A stretch of DNA of 64,000 nucleotides from Schizochytrium sp. TIO01 (GCA_004764695.1 SMSO01000034.1:2240501-2304500); one strand, 5' to 3'; positions 51,701-62,516 are shown, counted from the first letter of the stretch. A program made the numbers and translations. The notes: a model not told the origin generated them from the letters alone.

Positions 51701-53599
51701 GCTCTAGCTATACAACAAGCAAATTATTACAGCAGCCACCCGACCCAGCTCGCTTTTCCTTCTCGTTCTCGGTGGCAAGCTAGCGTCCACCATCTGGTCT
51801 CTGCCTCTGTTTGCGACAAGGCTTCAGGCGCCGCTCAAGCTTTGCTCTAGCTACTACCCAAGTGCTTCATCTCACACATCGACCGCAACGATCTCTTGAA
51901 GAGGGAAAGGAAGGGATACTTTCTAACAAGACCCACGTTCTCTTTCATTCAACGCCTCTCCTGAGCTCCTCTTGAAGCAGGCAAGGGGGGTAGGTACCTA
52001 CCTACCAAGCTAGCCTCCCTCCTTCCTTCACCACGCCAAAGTCTTGTCCTCATCGGTGTCGATGCCTCAAAAGCAACTTTGCACAGGCGTTCGAGCGCGT
52101 TCGCAATGGCCACCCTCTTTTCACCAGCCTCCTCAGGCTTCGCCAGAGCCCACAAGTTCGCTCAACTTCGACCTCGACTTGCCATCACTGTAACGCATTC
52201 TATGAGTGGCCTGGCAGCTCACGCGTGTGCCACAAGATTGACCAAGGTTGGTGACAATCCGTGCGCACACGTACTTCCCAAGCCGAACTCGAGCTGGAAT
52301 TGCCTTCGAACGAGGGATCGAGCATGTCAACCTTCGCTCGGCCTGGTCTTTACCAAGGCAATCTATCACCTTCATCTTGACCGGAACAATCTCATCGCCT
52401 CCGCCACCAGTACCTAGCTAGGATTGTATCAATCTATCTGTCCACAAGTTTCACGCACGAATTGCATTCTGTATAAAACTTAATGTAATGTGTGGGTGTG
52501 CACTCTACTTCACGAAGATGAATGCAATGAGCGCCACGAAATGAATGAACCAAGCCGAGTGAGCGAGCTGCTCGAGCACTCTCTTGGCCAGAGGCGAAAT
52601 CAAGGCCGCCGTGAAAGGCAACATCCTCAGGCTGGTCCGCCACCGAACCTGCCAACCTCGGACTCGAAGTTATCCTTGAGTGCGCAAGGCCTGAATAGTT
52701 TAGTTCTTTCTGACGTGTTGAAGCAATCGCGGCGCGTACCTACCTCTTACTTCTTATCTAGGGACTACTTCGTTCGATGATATTTTCACAATTTGCATTT
52801 TACACATATCCGCTGCTACAAGTTTTACTATATCTTCACTAGCACGTCGTGCTCCAAAAATCGATTCAAGAGAAATCAACAGAAGCCGCGACGGCCTCTG
52901 TTCTGTGCACGAGCACGCTTTCGGCGATCCTCGGAGCATATCCCTGAATGTGGCAGAGGCTGTAATATGAGGTTATAAAAAGCTGTGAAATCCTATGAAA
53001 AGCCATGAAGAGATATGAAAGCGAAGAGTTGTGAAGATCAGATCAGATCAACGAACGATTGTTTCGTAGTTCCAAAATCCATGAGTGAAAACTCTTTTGA
53101 TAGGTAGAAATTGGCTAAGCCCATGTAAGAGTTCCGTCCGTATCAAAGGATTAAAGGAGCTAGAAACAAAAGTTTCTCTTAGTGGAAAGGAGAGAAGAAA
53201 TGCGCGGGAATCGCGTGGAAATTACAGGAGGCTGTGGCGGTCGACCTCGAGCAAACCCAGATTACCTGAGGCCCACGCGAATCGAGTGGCGTGGCACAGG
53301 CGCAAACTGAGCGCAGAGAAAGCCTCCTGTACTTGGAGCTGAGTCTCGCGACGCTGGTGACAGTGTGTGCTGATTTGGACTGGACCGGGACCCAGCCGAG
53401 AGCTTCGCAGACGCTCACGAAGGAAACTTGTAGTTTGAACTCTTGTTACAAAGTCTCAACAGCGACAGCTTCGCCCAAAGCAAGCAAGACGGTAAAGCTT
53501 GATCTTGATCAAGCCTAAAACACCAAGGTTGAAAGCCTTGCCTTGAGATTCGTAGAAAGTCTTTCGAGTTAGGTACAACGCTGAGTCGCATAGCTGAAA

Positions 53600-55090
53600 A
53601 TGGCAAAATCATCCTCTTCATCAGGCCGAGGCCCATCCGATTCTATCGTGGATGCGAACCGCAAATTCGTGCGCCAGGTTTCTGAACTTCTCAAGGGTCT
53701 TGAAGAAACTGGTGCTGGCCTGAGCAAGTCTGCGCAGTCTCGGCTCGCGCAGCTTCGCTCCAACATCCAGGAGCAGCAAGATGAAGTTCTACCGCGTCTT
53801 GCCTCAACAATCAGCATGCTTGAGGAGCGCCGTGATGGCATTAGCGAACGTGCGAAGCCTGTGGTGCGTCGCGTAGTTACTGGCCGTGAGGAAATGTCCA
53901 TCCACGATTGGCTCAACAAGTATACGGTGGTGAAAACCATGGACAAGATCACTTATGTCGTGTCCATTCTATTCTTGCAGGCCACGCAGTACATGTCCAT
54001 GCGCTTCCCAGAATACTTTCGTTTCTACTTTGCCTTGGCAACCGTGTTCCTTCTGTCTGCTCGTGTGTACATGTACGGCAAGATGAACATGCAGTACTTC
54101 TTGTATGATTACTGTTACCTCACTAACCTTCTCTGCGTCATTAATGCCTTGGTGCAGCCAAACAACGCCTTCTTTTGGCAAATCAACTTTGTTGCAGCTA
54201 ATGGTCCTCTTATGTGGGCTATTGTGGCATGGCGTAACAGTCTTGTGTTCCATGACATTGACAAAGTTACCAGCACCTTCATTCACTTTGCCCCGGCACT
54301 TTTGACTTACACTACGCGCTGGAACTTGCACCCTTCGCCTATGTGCCCTCCAGGGTCAAACTCTTGCTCTCTTAATACTATGACCGCCTTTGTTGTGCCA
54401 ATGATTGTTTACATTGCCTGGCAGGCGATGTACCTCATCATCACTGAAAAGGTTGACCGCGCAAAGTTCCAACAGGATCCTTCGCTCATGACTAGCCTTC
54501 GCTGGATTGTGCGCGACAAGAAGAATTCTGTGCATCACCTCATGGTCAAGGTTGGTCGCGACCTTGGCCTTCTTGGCGCCGAGGAGGAGCTTGATCTTGA
54601 TCGCAGACCCGCAGTGCCCATCGGACTTTTTGTGACCTTTCAGCTCATCTTCACCATTCTTACATTCTTGCCGGCACCGATCTTCTTCATGTCGCAGTTT
54701 GCTCACCGTCTTTTGATTATTTGTGTGGGTATTGTCGCCCTCTGGAATGGCGCAGGCTTTCTTTTTGAAGTTTTTGTCAAGCGCTATGAGGACTCTCTCC
54801 AAAAGCGCTCGAGTCAGCCTCGCGATAGCAAGCTTCAACGCAAGTCTTCTTCTTCTTCGGAACGCCGTTCTTCTCAGTCAAGCTCCAAGGGTGATTCATC
54901 GTCAGGTGCCCGTGCAAAGGGATTTTGTGCTGCTCCTAATGCTGCCGACCGTGAAGAGCTCAAGAAATCTCTTCTGTCAGAACATCCTATTCAGGAGTCT
55001 GATGAAGAAGATGATGATGCTCAGTATGAAGATGCGCCTGAGAGCGACGATGAGCATGATGACAAGGACAGCAGCCGTAATCGCAAGTAG
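53600..55090 (+). CDS. GPC1: GPC1-type glycerophosphocholine acyltransferase (DUF2838)
   Basis: The 496-residue protein has a soluble helical N-terminus (~1-100), about eight membrane segments (~105-390) and a Ser/Arg-rich then acidic tail (ending SDDEHDDKDSSRNRK). The family signature is clear: MYGKMNMQYFLYDYCYLTN, then WRNSLVFHDIDKVTSTFIHF, then TTRWN. GPC1 proteins of fungi and plants acylate glycerophosphocholine with acyl-CoA to lysophosphatidylcholine, part of PC remodelling at the ER. That activity is known from the family. The TATA-less leader contains only weak candidate elements. Codon usage is rather C/G-ending, hinting at good expression. No intron is needed. Confidence 0.88.
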   Translation: MAKSSSSSGRGPSDSIVDANRKFVRQVSELLKGLEETGAGLSKSAQSRLAQLRSNIQEQQDEVLPRLASTISMLEERRDGISERAKPVVRRVVTGREEMSIHDWLNKYTVVKTMDKITYVVSILFLQATQYMSMRFPEYFRFYFALATVFLLSARVYMYGKMNMQYFLYDYCYLTNLLCVINALVQPNNAFFWQINFVAANGPLMWAIVAWRNSLVFHDIDKVTSTFIHFAPALLTYTTRWNLHPSPMCPPGSNSCSLNTMTAFVVPMIVYIAWQAMYLIITEKVDRAKFQQDPSLMTSLRWIVRDKKNSVHHLMVKVGRDLGLLGAEEELDLDRRPAVPIGLFVTFQLIFTILTFLPAPIFFMSQFAHRLLIICVGIVALWNGAGFLFEVFVKRYEDSLQKRSSQPRDSKLQRKSSSSSERRSSQSSSKGDSSSGARAKGFCAAPNAADREELKKSLLSEHPIQESDEEDDDAQYEDAPESDDEHDDKDSSRNRK

Positions 55091-55711
55091 AAATACACAT
55101 ATCTTGACAATCTATCATAATGCAGGCTGATAAGCACCAACAGGCGTTGGGTTTGGTCTGGTGGCGTGTGAGTGCATGATTTTATATCCCTTACTTTAGC
55201 TCCTTGTGCCAACTATTCAATTATTTTTATACTTTACTTGTATCTATGCTCTTGATGAGCAGGTCTTCAATTTTGACTAAAAATATTCACTTACATTTGC
55301 ATTTTTTCTCTTACCCTAGCGGAATTGGAGAGTTGGAGAGTTAATGTTTGCCTTTTAAAAAGTTGTCAGGGAAAATATCTTGAGCTCTCAATACTCCAGT
55401 CAATGTCTGCATTTCAGCATTACATATCTATACTATTCTTTAAATACACTCTTTCGTTGTATCAATTACACATTTTTTTAATATATTTGATCAAGAAGAC
55501 AATGCGCAAAAACCTGAGCAAGACAAGATTGTGGCACCCTGAGGCAAATTTATAGTCAACTTGCTCCCTGTTCCTTTTGTGTTTCGTACTCCACCAATTA
55601 TATTATAAAAGTTTTACTACATAGAAAATTAAAAAAAATAGAGGTATCAACCTAGCAAACCTTGAAAAGCATTCAAGCAGACAACAAGCTGCGTCGCGAC
55701 TGACTCTCACC
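55091..55711. other. Intergenic region
   Basis: About 620 AT-rich bases between two genes on the same strand. No gene or notable repeat. Confidence 0.5.
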
Positions 55712-56686
55712 ATGTCAACTTCGGACCATGTTGCTGATGAAACCCTCGCCAATGCGGCTTCTTCTTCGTCTTCAACTTCTGTCGCTGAATCTACTGCCAC
55801 TCCTGCAGAAGCTCCTGTAGCGACGTTGTCATCAACAACATCATCTTCATCAACATCAATCACAGCACCTCCGTCAGATCCCGCAGGAAGTGAATCCAAC
55901 CACCCTGAAGATGGTCCAGAGCCCGATGTAGAATCTGATAAGGAGGTCGCACCCTCTGAGGCTACTGCGGAGCCGAATCCTAGTCAGACGTCATCTTCGC
56001 AGCGAGGAGTCCTTGTTTTCAGTCTTGGAGGCGCGTTGATCCTTGCTCTTCGCAACAAATCGCTCTCGGATCTGCCTCGACGCGAGCTCGACGGTAGTCT
56101 TGTCGTGAAGCGCGGTGAAATCATCAAAAGCTTTCTTGTTCAAGGTAAAGCTGTGCGTCTTCGTAGACAAGGTGCCAAAAGTGCAGAAGCTCAATACCGT
56201 TGGAACTGCCCTCAATACAAAGATTGTCCCGTCGGGTATCAACTTTGCAGATGGGATGAACCTGAAGAGGAACCGCACATTTTCCTTTACGAGGACATGG
56301 TATTCCCATCTGCAGAATCTGCTATTAAGGAGGTTGTGCGCACAGCACCCAAGATCAAGGTCCCTGCGTGCTTCAGGTTTACTCACGGAGCACTTCGTGT
56401 GGCCGTCAAGCCTGTATTCAGTATGTCCAGGCCCTTTGCAGAAATCCAGGAAGGTGGCAATGTCCTGGCTCTTGGAGTTCCATGCTCTCCTGATGATCCA
56501 GAAGACGTGCGAGGAAGTGCTCTCATTTCAAGAGCTGCACAGCACATATTCTCATGCTCTGAGCGCAATGTTCGTCTCGACTGGGACCCTCGAGTGAACA
56601 ACCTGGTTCTCGTTGTGAAGAGTAACAAGACAGCCCAATTGCATCTTGCAGTGGAGCGCAATATCCAAGCTTTACAGGAAGCATAG
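55712..56686 (+). CDS. Unknown soluble protein with Ser/Thr-rich N-terminus
   Basis: The 324-residue protein starts MSTSDHVADETLAN. Residues 1-100 are Ser/Thr/Pro/Glu-rich and disordered. A hydrophobic stretch at ~101-115 (GVLVFSLGGALILAL) could be a membrane segment or buried strands. The C-terminal ~200 residues look folded and mixed alpha/beta, with four to five Cys residues (RWNCPQYKDCPVGYQLC is a compact Cys-x5-Cys-x6-Cys pattern) and a terminal helix (QLHLAVERNIQALQEA). I recognise no family. It is on the same strand as GPC1, 621 bp downstream. Confidence 0.65.
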   Translation: MSTSDHVADETLANAASSSSSTSVAESTATPAEAPVATLSSTTSSSSTSITAPPSDPAGSESNHPEDGPEPDVESDKEVAPSEATAEPNPSQTSSSQRGVLVFSLGGALILALRNKSLSDLPRRELDGSLVVKRGEIIKSFLVQGKAVRLRRQGAKSAEAQYRWNCPQYKDCPVGYQLCRWDEPEEEPHIFLYEDMVFPSAESAIKEVVRTAPKIKVPACFRFTHGALRVAVKPVFSMSRPFAEIQEGGNVLALGVPCSPDDPEDVRGSALISRAAQHIFSCSERNVRLDWDPRVNNLVLVVKSNKTAQLHLAVERNIQALQEA

Positions 56687-58038
56687 AATGATTTTTGACA
56701 GCAGCTTAATTTATTTTCCGGACAGCATTCATTCTATGGGCAACAAGCGTCTGGGTTTTGTCGATTCTTTTCCTACTTAAGGTTTTGATATAAAGACCTG
56801 CATAGGCATACAAGAAAAAATTAGAAATCAAGTGGACAAGGTGATTAAGTTAATACCTGAGCAAAATATGACCATCAAGACAGATTAACCAAGAGAAGAG
56901 ACACATGCCAAGCCATTTTCTTCATAAGGCAATGTTGTCTCATAGGAGGAGGAGGCACGGTGTACGTCAGAATATCACTGTGGATCAAGAACTTGGACAG
57001 ATTCGAATGCCATATAGAAAGTGCTCACAAAGTGCTCACAAAGTACTTGTATGTAAATGTACGAAATATATATCGATGTGTGTAAAAAAAAGAACAATGC
57101 AACAGCTCTGAAACGATTCTTCAGGGGAATTGTGATCATAACTCCACACTTTAGACAATGAGCTCTACCCCTCTCCTTTTTCACTTTTCTTGTGTGGTGG
57201 ACCAGAAGGTCTGGTTGTGCCTATCGTAATGATTTTCTGAACTGGCCTCGGCTGTCTTGAGGGGCGTATCCATGGAGTCAACGAAACAGAGGACAAAGGA
57301 GATAATAGAATTTGAAGAGTAAAGAAAGGGAAGTAGTAGTAAAAGTAGTAGTAAAAGTAAAGTAGGTATGTTGTGTTACTCGAGAGGTGCTGAAGGGCGA
57401 ATACAAAGGAGAAACGTCAGAAAGCATTTTCGCGAGTCCAACAAGACGGTAAGGCGAGGGTATGACACAGCCGACCAGTCGTCTGACTACAGATAGATGG
57501 AAGAATGAAAGAATGAACGAATGCTGATAGATCTCGCGGTAGCTATAATGCGAGAGGGTGAAAGAGCGCCATTCAAGAGCAAAGATTTAATGGAGAACAA
57601 AGGGATGGTCCAACGAGATCCATCCACAGATATGTGAGATAGTAGGTAAGCAAGGTAAGAACAAATAGGGCGAAAGAAGAAACGAAGAACTCTACACTCG
57701 CTCGCAATCCAACGCCGACCTCATGCATCGGCGCATTGCGTGACCGAGATGAAATCTCCAACGATGATGTAAGTGAGAAGAACTTGAGGGCACAGGTACC
57801 TCCATACAGTAAAGTAAAAATAGCACGGAGGTTTAAGCGGGGCCTCCCAAACAAGGTCCCAAATCTCAACCTGTGTTGAACCCCTCAAAAGAACAAAAAG
57901 ACATCTCTGCAGAGCTTTCCCGTTCCGCACAAATTCAATGTGCGAAATAGGATGGATACATGCATTTTTGTGTTTGTCATATCTTCATCGAGCTCACAAT
58001 CTTCCTTGAAGCAAACTTCTCCGCGAAAATATTCATGC
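56687..58038. other. Convergent intergenic region
   Basis: About 1.35 kb. It contains an AGTAGTAGTAAAAG-type imperfect repeat at 57332-57366. No gene recognised. Confidence 0.45.
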
Positions 58039-58731
58039 TTAGGCGGCCATCTCCTTCTCGAGCTCCCTGAGTGCTGCCTCGTCGTCGTCCACAATAGCCG
58101 GCTTGTGGGTGGGAGCCGCTGGGAGCGCCGAAAAGTCGTCGTTGATTTGTTTCTTGGGTGCCACAGGCACCTTGGGCAAAGCATCGAGCTCCTCTTCGAG
58201 TCCCGCCGCCTCGAGTTCTGCAAGTTCGTCCTCGAGTTCGCCATCGTCTTCGAAGCCCATGGGCGTGCCAATGGCATCGTCGATCTCGTTCTGCTGCTGC
58301 TGGAGCTCAGCAATATCATCCTGAAGTTCTGCGACATCATCAGGGTTGACAGAAGATTGTACAGACTGCATCGCGTTGCGGCCAGTCTTCATAGCCTGGA
58401 CGATATCCACGGTGACCGAGGAGGACTCGAGGGTGAGGATCTGTTGCTCGAGGTTCAGGACACCATTGTTGATCTTGTTGACCTCCTTCTCGTACATCTT
58501 CTTGCGCTTCAGGTGCTGCAGCGCGCCGTTCTTGTCGCCCTTCTTGGACTTGGCCTTGGCCAGGAGCAGCTCCTGCTGCATCTTCTTGTCCAAAAAGTCG
58601 CGCCGGGCCTCCAAGCGAGACACAGTCTGCTTCATCTGTGCAGCCTGGTCCACCGTCTTGGACACCACCGGCTGCTTCGCGGGAGCAGGACCGCGGGCGG
58701 CAGCGGCAGGCTTGGACTTATCGTTGCCCAT
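58039..58731 (-). CDS. SNF7: ESCRT-III subunit CHMP4/SNF7 (VPS32)
   Basis: The start at 58731 gives a 230-residue protein beginning MGNDKSKPAA; the frame upstream of it (FLSSSSSS...) is leader with a repeat. The basic core RRDFLDKKMQQELLLAKAK, then GALQHLKRKKMYEKEVNKIN, and the acidic half AELQDDIAELQQQQNEIDDA with TPMGFEDDGELEDELAELE follow CHMP4 closely. The C-terminal ALRELEKEMAA resembles the MIM1 helix bound by VPS4. SNF7 is the main filament-forming subunit in membrane scission. Gly2 in MGNDKSK fits N-myristoylation, known for VPS20/CHMP6 rather than SNF7. Codon-aligned antisense is open across the whole gene, as for AlaRS, so codon bias is strong. Confidence 0.92.
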   Translation of the reverse strand: MGNDKSKPAAAARGPAPAKQPVVSKTVDQAAQMKQTVSRLEARRDFLDKKMQQELLLAKAKSKKGDKNGALQHLKRKKMYEKEVNKINNGVLNLEQQILTLESSSVTVDIVQAMKTGRNAMQSVQSSVNPDDVAELQDDIAELQQQQNEIDDAIGTPMGFEDDGELEDELAELEAAGLEEELDALPKVPVAPKKQINDDFSALPAAPTHKPAIVDDDEAALRELEKEMAA

Positions 58732-58804
58732 GGTGCAGAAGAGCGCGAGAGACACGAGAGATGAAGGGGATCCGGGGAAGGCTGCGATTCGGCTTTGCGG
58801 AAAA

Positions 58805-58840
58805 GAAGACGAAGAAGAAGAAGAAGAAGAAGAAGAAAGA
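58805..58840. repeat. (GAA)n microsatellite
   Basis: About ten copies of GAA/AAG in the SNF7 leader, between the ATG and the promoter boxes. Confidence 0.9.
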
Positions 58841-58857
58841 AAAAGAAGAATAGGAAA

Positions 58858-58963
58858 ACTATTCCCACTATACGACAGAAAATACCACACTATACAAGAT
58901 CGGCCGATACTATAGAGAATTTAGAATACTGCACTTGTGTGTGATCCTATGTTCTATAATGTA
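58858..58963 (-). promoter_or_regulatory. Series of AGTRGRKTATAG-like boxes upstream of SNF7
   Basis: On the gene strand, boxes begin at 58963 (AGTACATTATAG, 11 of 12), 58935 (AGTGCAGTATTC), 58911 (AGTATCGGCCGA, weak), 58891 (AGTGTGGTATTT) and 58869 (AGTGGGAATAGT). Steps are 28, 24, 20 and 22 bp. The nearest is 138 bp before the ATG. Orientation and spacing match the eIF2D array. Function inferred. Confidence 0.45.
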
Positions 58964-59815
58964 CTCGAAAACTTGCACTTTACAGAGTACGTGATGTTCA
59001 GAACAGATGCTATCTGGATAGATAGATAGGCTTAGCTGGATAGATATTTGCCACCTATGATAAAAAAATATAAATAACTTATCACAAAGGTGCTTACGGT
59101 ACCTACTTCAATTCGTCTGTACAGAAGAAAACTTGAGAGGAGTACTTTGAAGGAATCAATTCGTGAACTTGAATCGTGAGAATTACTCGCGATAACGGCA
59201 CCGTCGTGATTCAATGTCTGAAGAAGTAGCGGGCAAATGAAAAAGTATGAACGTCCGAATCGAGGCGCAGAAGGTAAGCGAAACTTATCCATGTATTACA
59301 ATAAATAGCAAATGTAATGCCATGAAAAGCAGAAAACCTGAGCGAAACTTTACTATATCCTGCCCGCCGCCTCGAGCTTGACCAAGAGCAGGTCCTGGTG
59401 CACGTTGTGAAAGCTCGGAGAGTGGTGTTTGTTTGTAGCGAAAAGGTGAAGGTTGATTGCCAGGAGAGTAGACGCTAGAAAGTCTTCTTCGGGACAGTCA
59501 GTCAGACACAACCTACAAAGGAATAACTTTTTCAACGACGATGGGTCGCCAAACAATGGCGAGGTGATTATTTAGTAGTCTATAAAGCTGCAAAGCCAAC
59601 ACCATGGTTTACAAGAATGGAAATAAAATCAGGCTCAAACCTCGAGTTACTCGGCTCTCAAGAAACATTGAGGAGATTATCATCCACGATCTCTCTGAGT
59701 CTTTCTTTTCTGTTCAGCTCTTCTTATTATCTTCGACCGACTTTTTCTACCATAGTAGTAGTTAAGGAAAGGAGGTAGGTACATCTAATCATTATGATTT
59801 TTAGAAATGTTATTA

Positions 59816-59847
<32 letters not shown>

Positions 59848-60983
59848 AATTAAATACCACCTTCGGTGTTCGTTCTTTCAAGAGAGAACGAAAACCGCTC
59901 ATTACAATAACATACGGATTCAGCTGGGCCGGCAGCTGGCTCGTGAGCCGTGGAGCTCTTCAATTGAGAGCTCCAAGCCGTTCTGGACCCACAAAGCCAC
60001 GCTGGCTTAGATTGAAACCAACACACAGTTTGCAAATCTTTACGAGCCTAGAACTTGGCTTTGTAAGTACAGCCTGGAATGCAAGGCGAGTTGAAACTGG
60101 CTTCGGCAGCTTGGTAGGTGTGCGCACCTCCGTGGTGTACCAACTTTAAGGGATATGTCCTATGGTTTAGGGTAGGCGAACTCCTAACACCGGGGTCTTG
60201 GGCGAGGGAAAGCCAGCATTTGCCGTGATCCTTGTCATTTCGATGGATGACTTGGAGCTTGAAGAGATTGAAATAAAGGACCCACAAGGTTTTACGAAGT
60301 CTAAAGATTCAAGCTGGAGCGACTGAAGTTTAGTGTTAAACATTGGAGAGGACACTACGATGAAATAGCAAAGGATCGGTATGCTCCGATTGGTTTCGTC
60401 AACACATTTGCAGATCGTTTCTGTCGCAGTTCTTGAATGGTCAGGTTCTTCCTTTAAGCACGTATCTCCAAGCATGGATGAGATGTTGAAAAACAGAAAC
60501 GACGCATAAGTTCGGCCAAGTCAAGAGCTGTCTCAGCTCTGACATTCACTACTGTAGTTTAGGGAAGTTCTATTTTTAAAGTTCGGAAAGATGAACCGGC
60601 TAACTCGGAGAACAAAATGGCCAGTGTCATACAGCGTTGAACACCGGTTAAGAGCTTAATAGAGCCGCAACACGTGCAGTCAAGAATGATATGACGATAC
60701 TATTGCCGACCTTCGCTTCTGGTGTGGATATTATTGAATTCCAGAGCCGCAGCTCACTAGCGGGAAAAAAGTAGACGAGGAAATTCATAATTTTACTTTG
60801 TAGATTAATATGTTATATTAAATGTGCACGAGGTGGTTCCAGCACCTGAAACGATTGTGGTTGATTTGTTGTGTTAGCGATAACACAGATACTAGTATAT
60901 GTAAGTTGACAAATAGTACGTGATAATTCTCATTCATCTCTGATAGCTCAATGTACAAGGAAAATGTGTCCAAAGAGAACAGC
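58964..60983. other. Intergenic region, no gene recognised
   Basis: About 2 kb between SNF7 (-) and the 3' end of the zinc-finger gene (-). It contains a near-perfect palindrome at 59952-59974. Otherwise AT-rich unique sequence. Confidence 0.45.
59952..59974. repeat. Near-perfect 23-bp palindrome
   Basis: GGAGCTCT, T, CAATTG, AGAGCTCC: 8-bp arms around a palindromic core with one extra base. It could form a hairpin or bind a dimer. Confidence 0.55.
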
Positions 60984-62516
60984 TTAATCTTCATTTAACT
61001 GAAGACCTTCATTTAACTGAAGACCTTCTGCATCCAAGAGACGCTGAAAGTCAATTGGGACACTGGGCTCGATAATTTCACTCTGGCTTCGAGATCGCCG
61101 CGACCGAGAGCGATAAGCCCTAGCATGGTGAGGGCAGTACTTCCCTTTTGATGCCGGTTTCTCTGTGCAATCAGGATCTGCGCAGCCCATCTCCTTGCTA
61201 TGCTTTAAACAAAGGCCAATACGTACTACCAAGGCCTCGCAGTCATCCCGAGTACACCGTTGGCCACCACCATGCATGTGGCAAAAACCTCCCTTCAAGG
61301 CAAGCTTATCACAATCAGCAGCCTCGCAGCGAGGACCACCGCCGTGATAATGGCACATACCTCCTTTCAAGGCTTGGCGAGAACACCCGTGCGTATCGCA
61401 GCGCTTGCCACCGCCATGTTGAACACATAATCCTCCTGTTTTGGCAAGAAATGAGCAATTGGGGTAATCACAACGTACACCTCCACCATGGTCACGACAA
61501 GCCCCATCAGCCTGAGCGATTTTACTGCAGCCTTGAAAGGAGCACCGGCGCCCGCCTCCATGTGCACAGCATAAACCTCGAGACTGTACAAGCCGATTGC
61601 AATCAACAATTTTACAGCGCCTTCCTCCGCCGTGTGCCTTGCAGAGTGGCCCTCCTTGGGGCCGAGACGAGCACCCAGGATGCGAGCACCGGCGCCCATT
61701 ATGTGTTCTGCAGCGTCCACGACTGCTTACCACATTTGTGCATCCCTTTTCTGAGCACAAACCTGAATCAGCTGTTGACTGTGCTGTTAGTAAATGCTGC
61801 GTATGATCACGTGGCTGACGAGGCCTTGTTATAATAACCCTAGGGCTAGTTGTATCAATGACAATTTCATTGAGAGACTCTGTGTCAATATCTCGTGATG
61901 TAGTATCGTGCAGATGAGGGTTACTTCCCTGGTGCAGGAGTTCGTCACTTTGGACTTCTTGCCGCAAGCTTTTTCGCCGACGCTTCGACGCTCGTGTAGG
62001 AGTAAGAGCTGCTTGCAGACCAGCAGCATCAACTTCACTTTGCTGATCATCTGCCGTAAGTAAACTCATCTCCAAGACACCATTATCCTTTCTGCCTTCA
62101 ATGAGTGAGTGGATTTCCTGCGGCGAAGACTCCGCGAATTTTGACCCTGAAGTATTTGCAGCAGTGATTCCATTTCTGGCATGAGAGCTGCGTGGTGCGT
62201 GGTTGGCAATATCTCTGTGAAAATCGGATTGGTTTTCATCAAGGTGCCCAGTTTTGTCTGTTCCTGCAGCACCCACACCCAAGCTGTATGAGACATTTTT
62301 CGTCCCAATGGCGATATTGTTATCGCCACTAACTCCTAAGAGGTTTGAATCCTCTTTGTCAGCGGAATCCTGGACAAGCTCGTGGCTGCCCATGTTACTG
62401 CGTCGCGGGTTCCGACGTTTTGCCTGAGGAGAACGGAGGCCACCAATGAACGCGGTGTCCCGCCGAGTGTTTCCTCGCGCAGAGCGCATCGCGCTGCGAG
62501 CCCTAGAGACTCCCAA
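60984..62516 (-). CDS. Zinc-finger repeat protein with nine C-x4-C-x9-C-x2-H units ('HGGG' repeats)
   Basis: The 510-residue protein has a disordered N-terminal half. From ~residue 255 come nine tandem units of about 24 residues, C-x4-C-x9-C-x2-H, most separated by HGGG+R (for example CSFQGCSKIAQADGACRDHG). This repeat is found in stramenopile and plant 'WRKY19-like' proteins and probably binds zinc; its role, nucleic-acid binding or protein contact, is unsettled. An Arg/Ser tail follows (YRSRSRRSRSQSE). The C-terminus EGLQLNEGLQLNED is encoded by an exact 18-bp tandem duplication (60989-61024). Several in-frame ATGs exist near the start; 62516 is the first. Nuclear location is inferred. Confidence 0.8.
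   Translation of the reverse strand: MGVSRARSAMRSARGNTRRDTAFIGGLRSPQAKRRNPRRSNMGSHELVQDSADKEDSNLLGVSGDNNIAIGTKNVSYSLGVGAAGTDKTGHLDENQSDFHRDIANHAPRSSHARNGITAANTSGSKFAESSPQEIHSLIEGRKDNGVLEMSLLTADDQQSEVDAAGLQAALTPTRASKRRRKSLRQEVQSDELLHQGSNPHLHDTTSRDIDTESLNEIVIDTTSPRVIITRPRQPRDHTQHLLTAQSTADSGLCSEKGCTNVVSSRGRCRTHNGRRCSHPGCSSRPQGGPLCKAHGGGRRCKIVDCNRLVQSRGLCCAHGGGRRCSFQGCSKIAQADGACRDHGGGVRCDYPNCSFLAKTGGLCVQHGGGKRCDTHGCSRQALKGGMCHYHGGGPRCEAADCDKLALKGGFCHMHGGGQRCTRDDCEALVVRIGLCLKHSKEMGCADPDCTEKPASKGKYCPHHARAYRSRSRRSRSQSEIIEPSVPIDFQRLLDAEGLQLNEGLQLNED
60989..61024 (-). repeat. 18-bp tandem duplication at the zinc-finger gene's 3' end
   Basis: CTTCATTTAACTGAAGAC occurs twice in a row, adding six residues in frame. 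This looks like a recent replication slip. Confidence 0.9.

Larger units (their letters stand above)
48164..53599. other. Long intergenic region with several GC-rich islands, no gene recognised
   Basis: About 5.4 kb. GC-rich islands at ~48780-48940, ~49500-50300, ~51770-52410 and ~53180-53480 have overlapping frames on both strands. One candidate is a minus-strand frame ending at 48698 (MPNGTSKVCAEAAASLEKEQ...). No frame has a recognised domain. Between them lie AT-rich stretches and GAAA/GAAT and CTTT tracts. Confidence 0.35.

Noticed and set aside
57940-58764. 274-codon + strand ORF
   Set aside because: Codon-aligned antisense of SNF7, explained the same way.
62335-62362. T-arm-like hairpin AAGAGG-TTTGAAT-CCTCTT
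   Set aside because: It lies inside the zinc-finger coding frame, the loop is not a T-loop, and no D-arm or acceptor partner exists.
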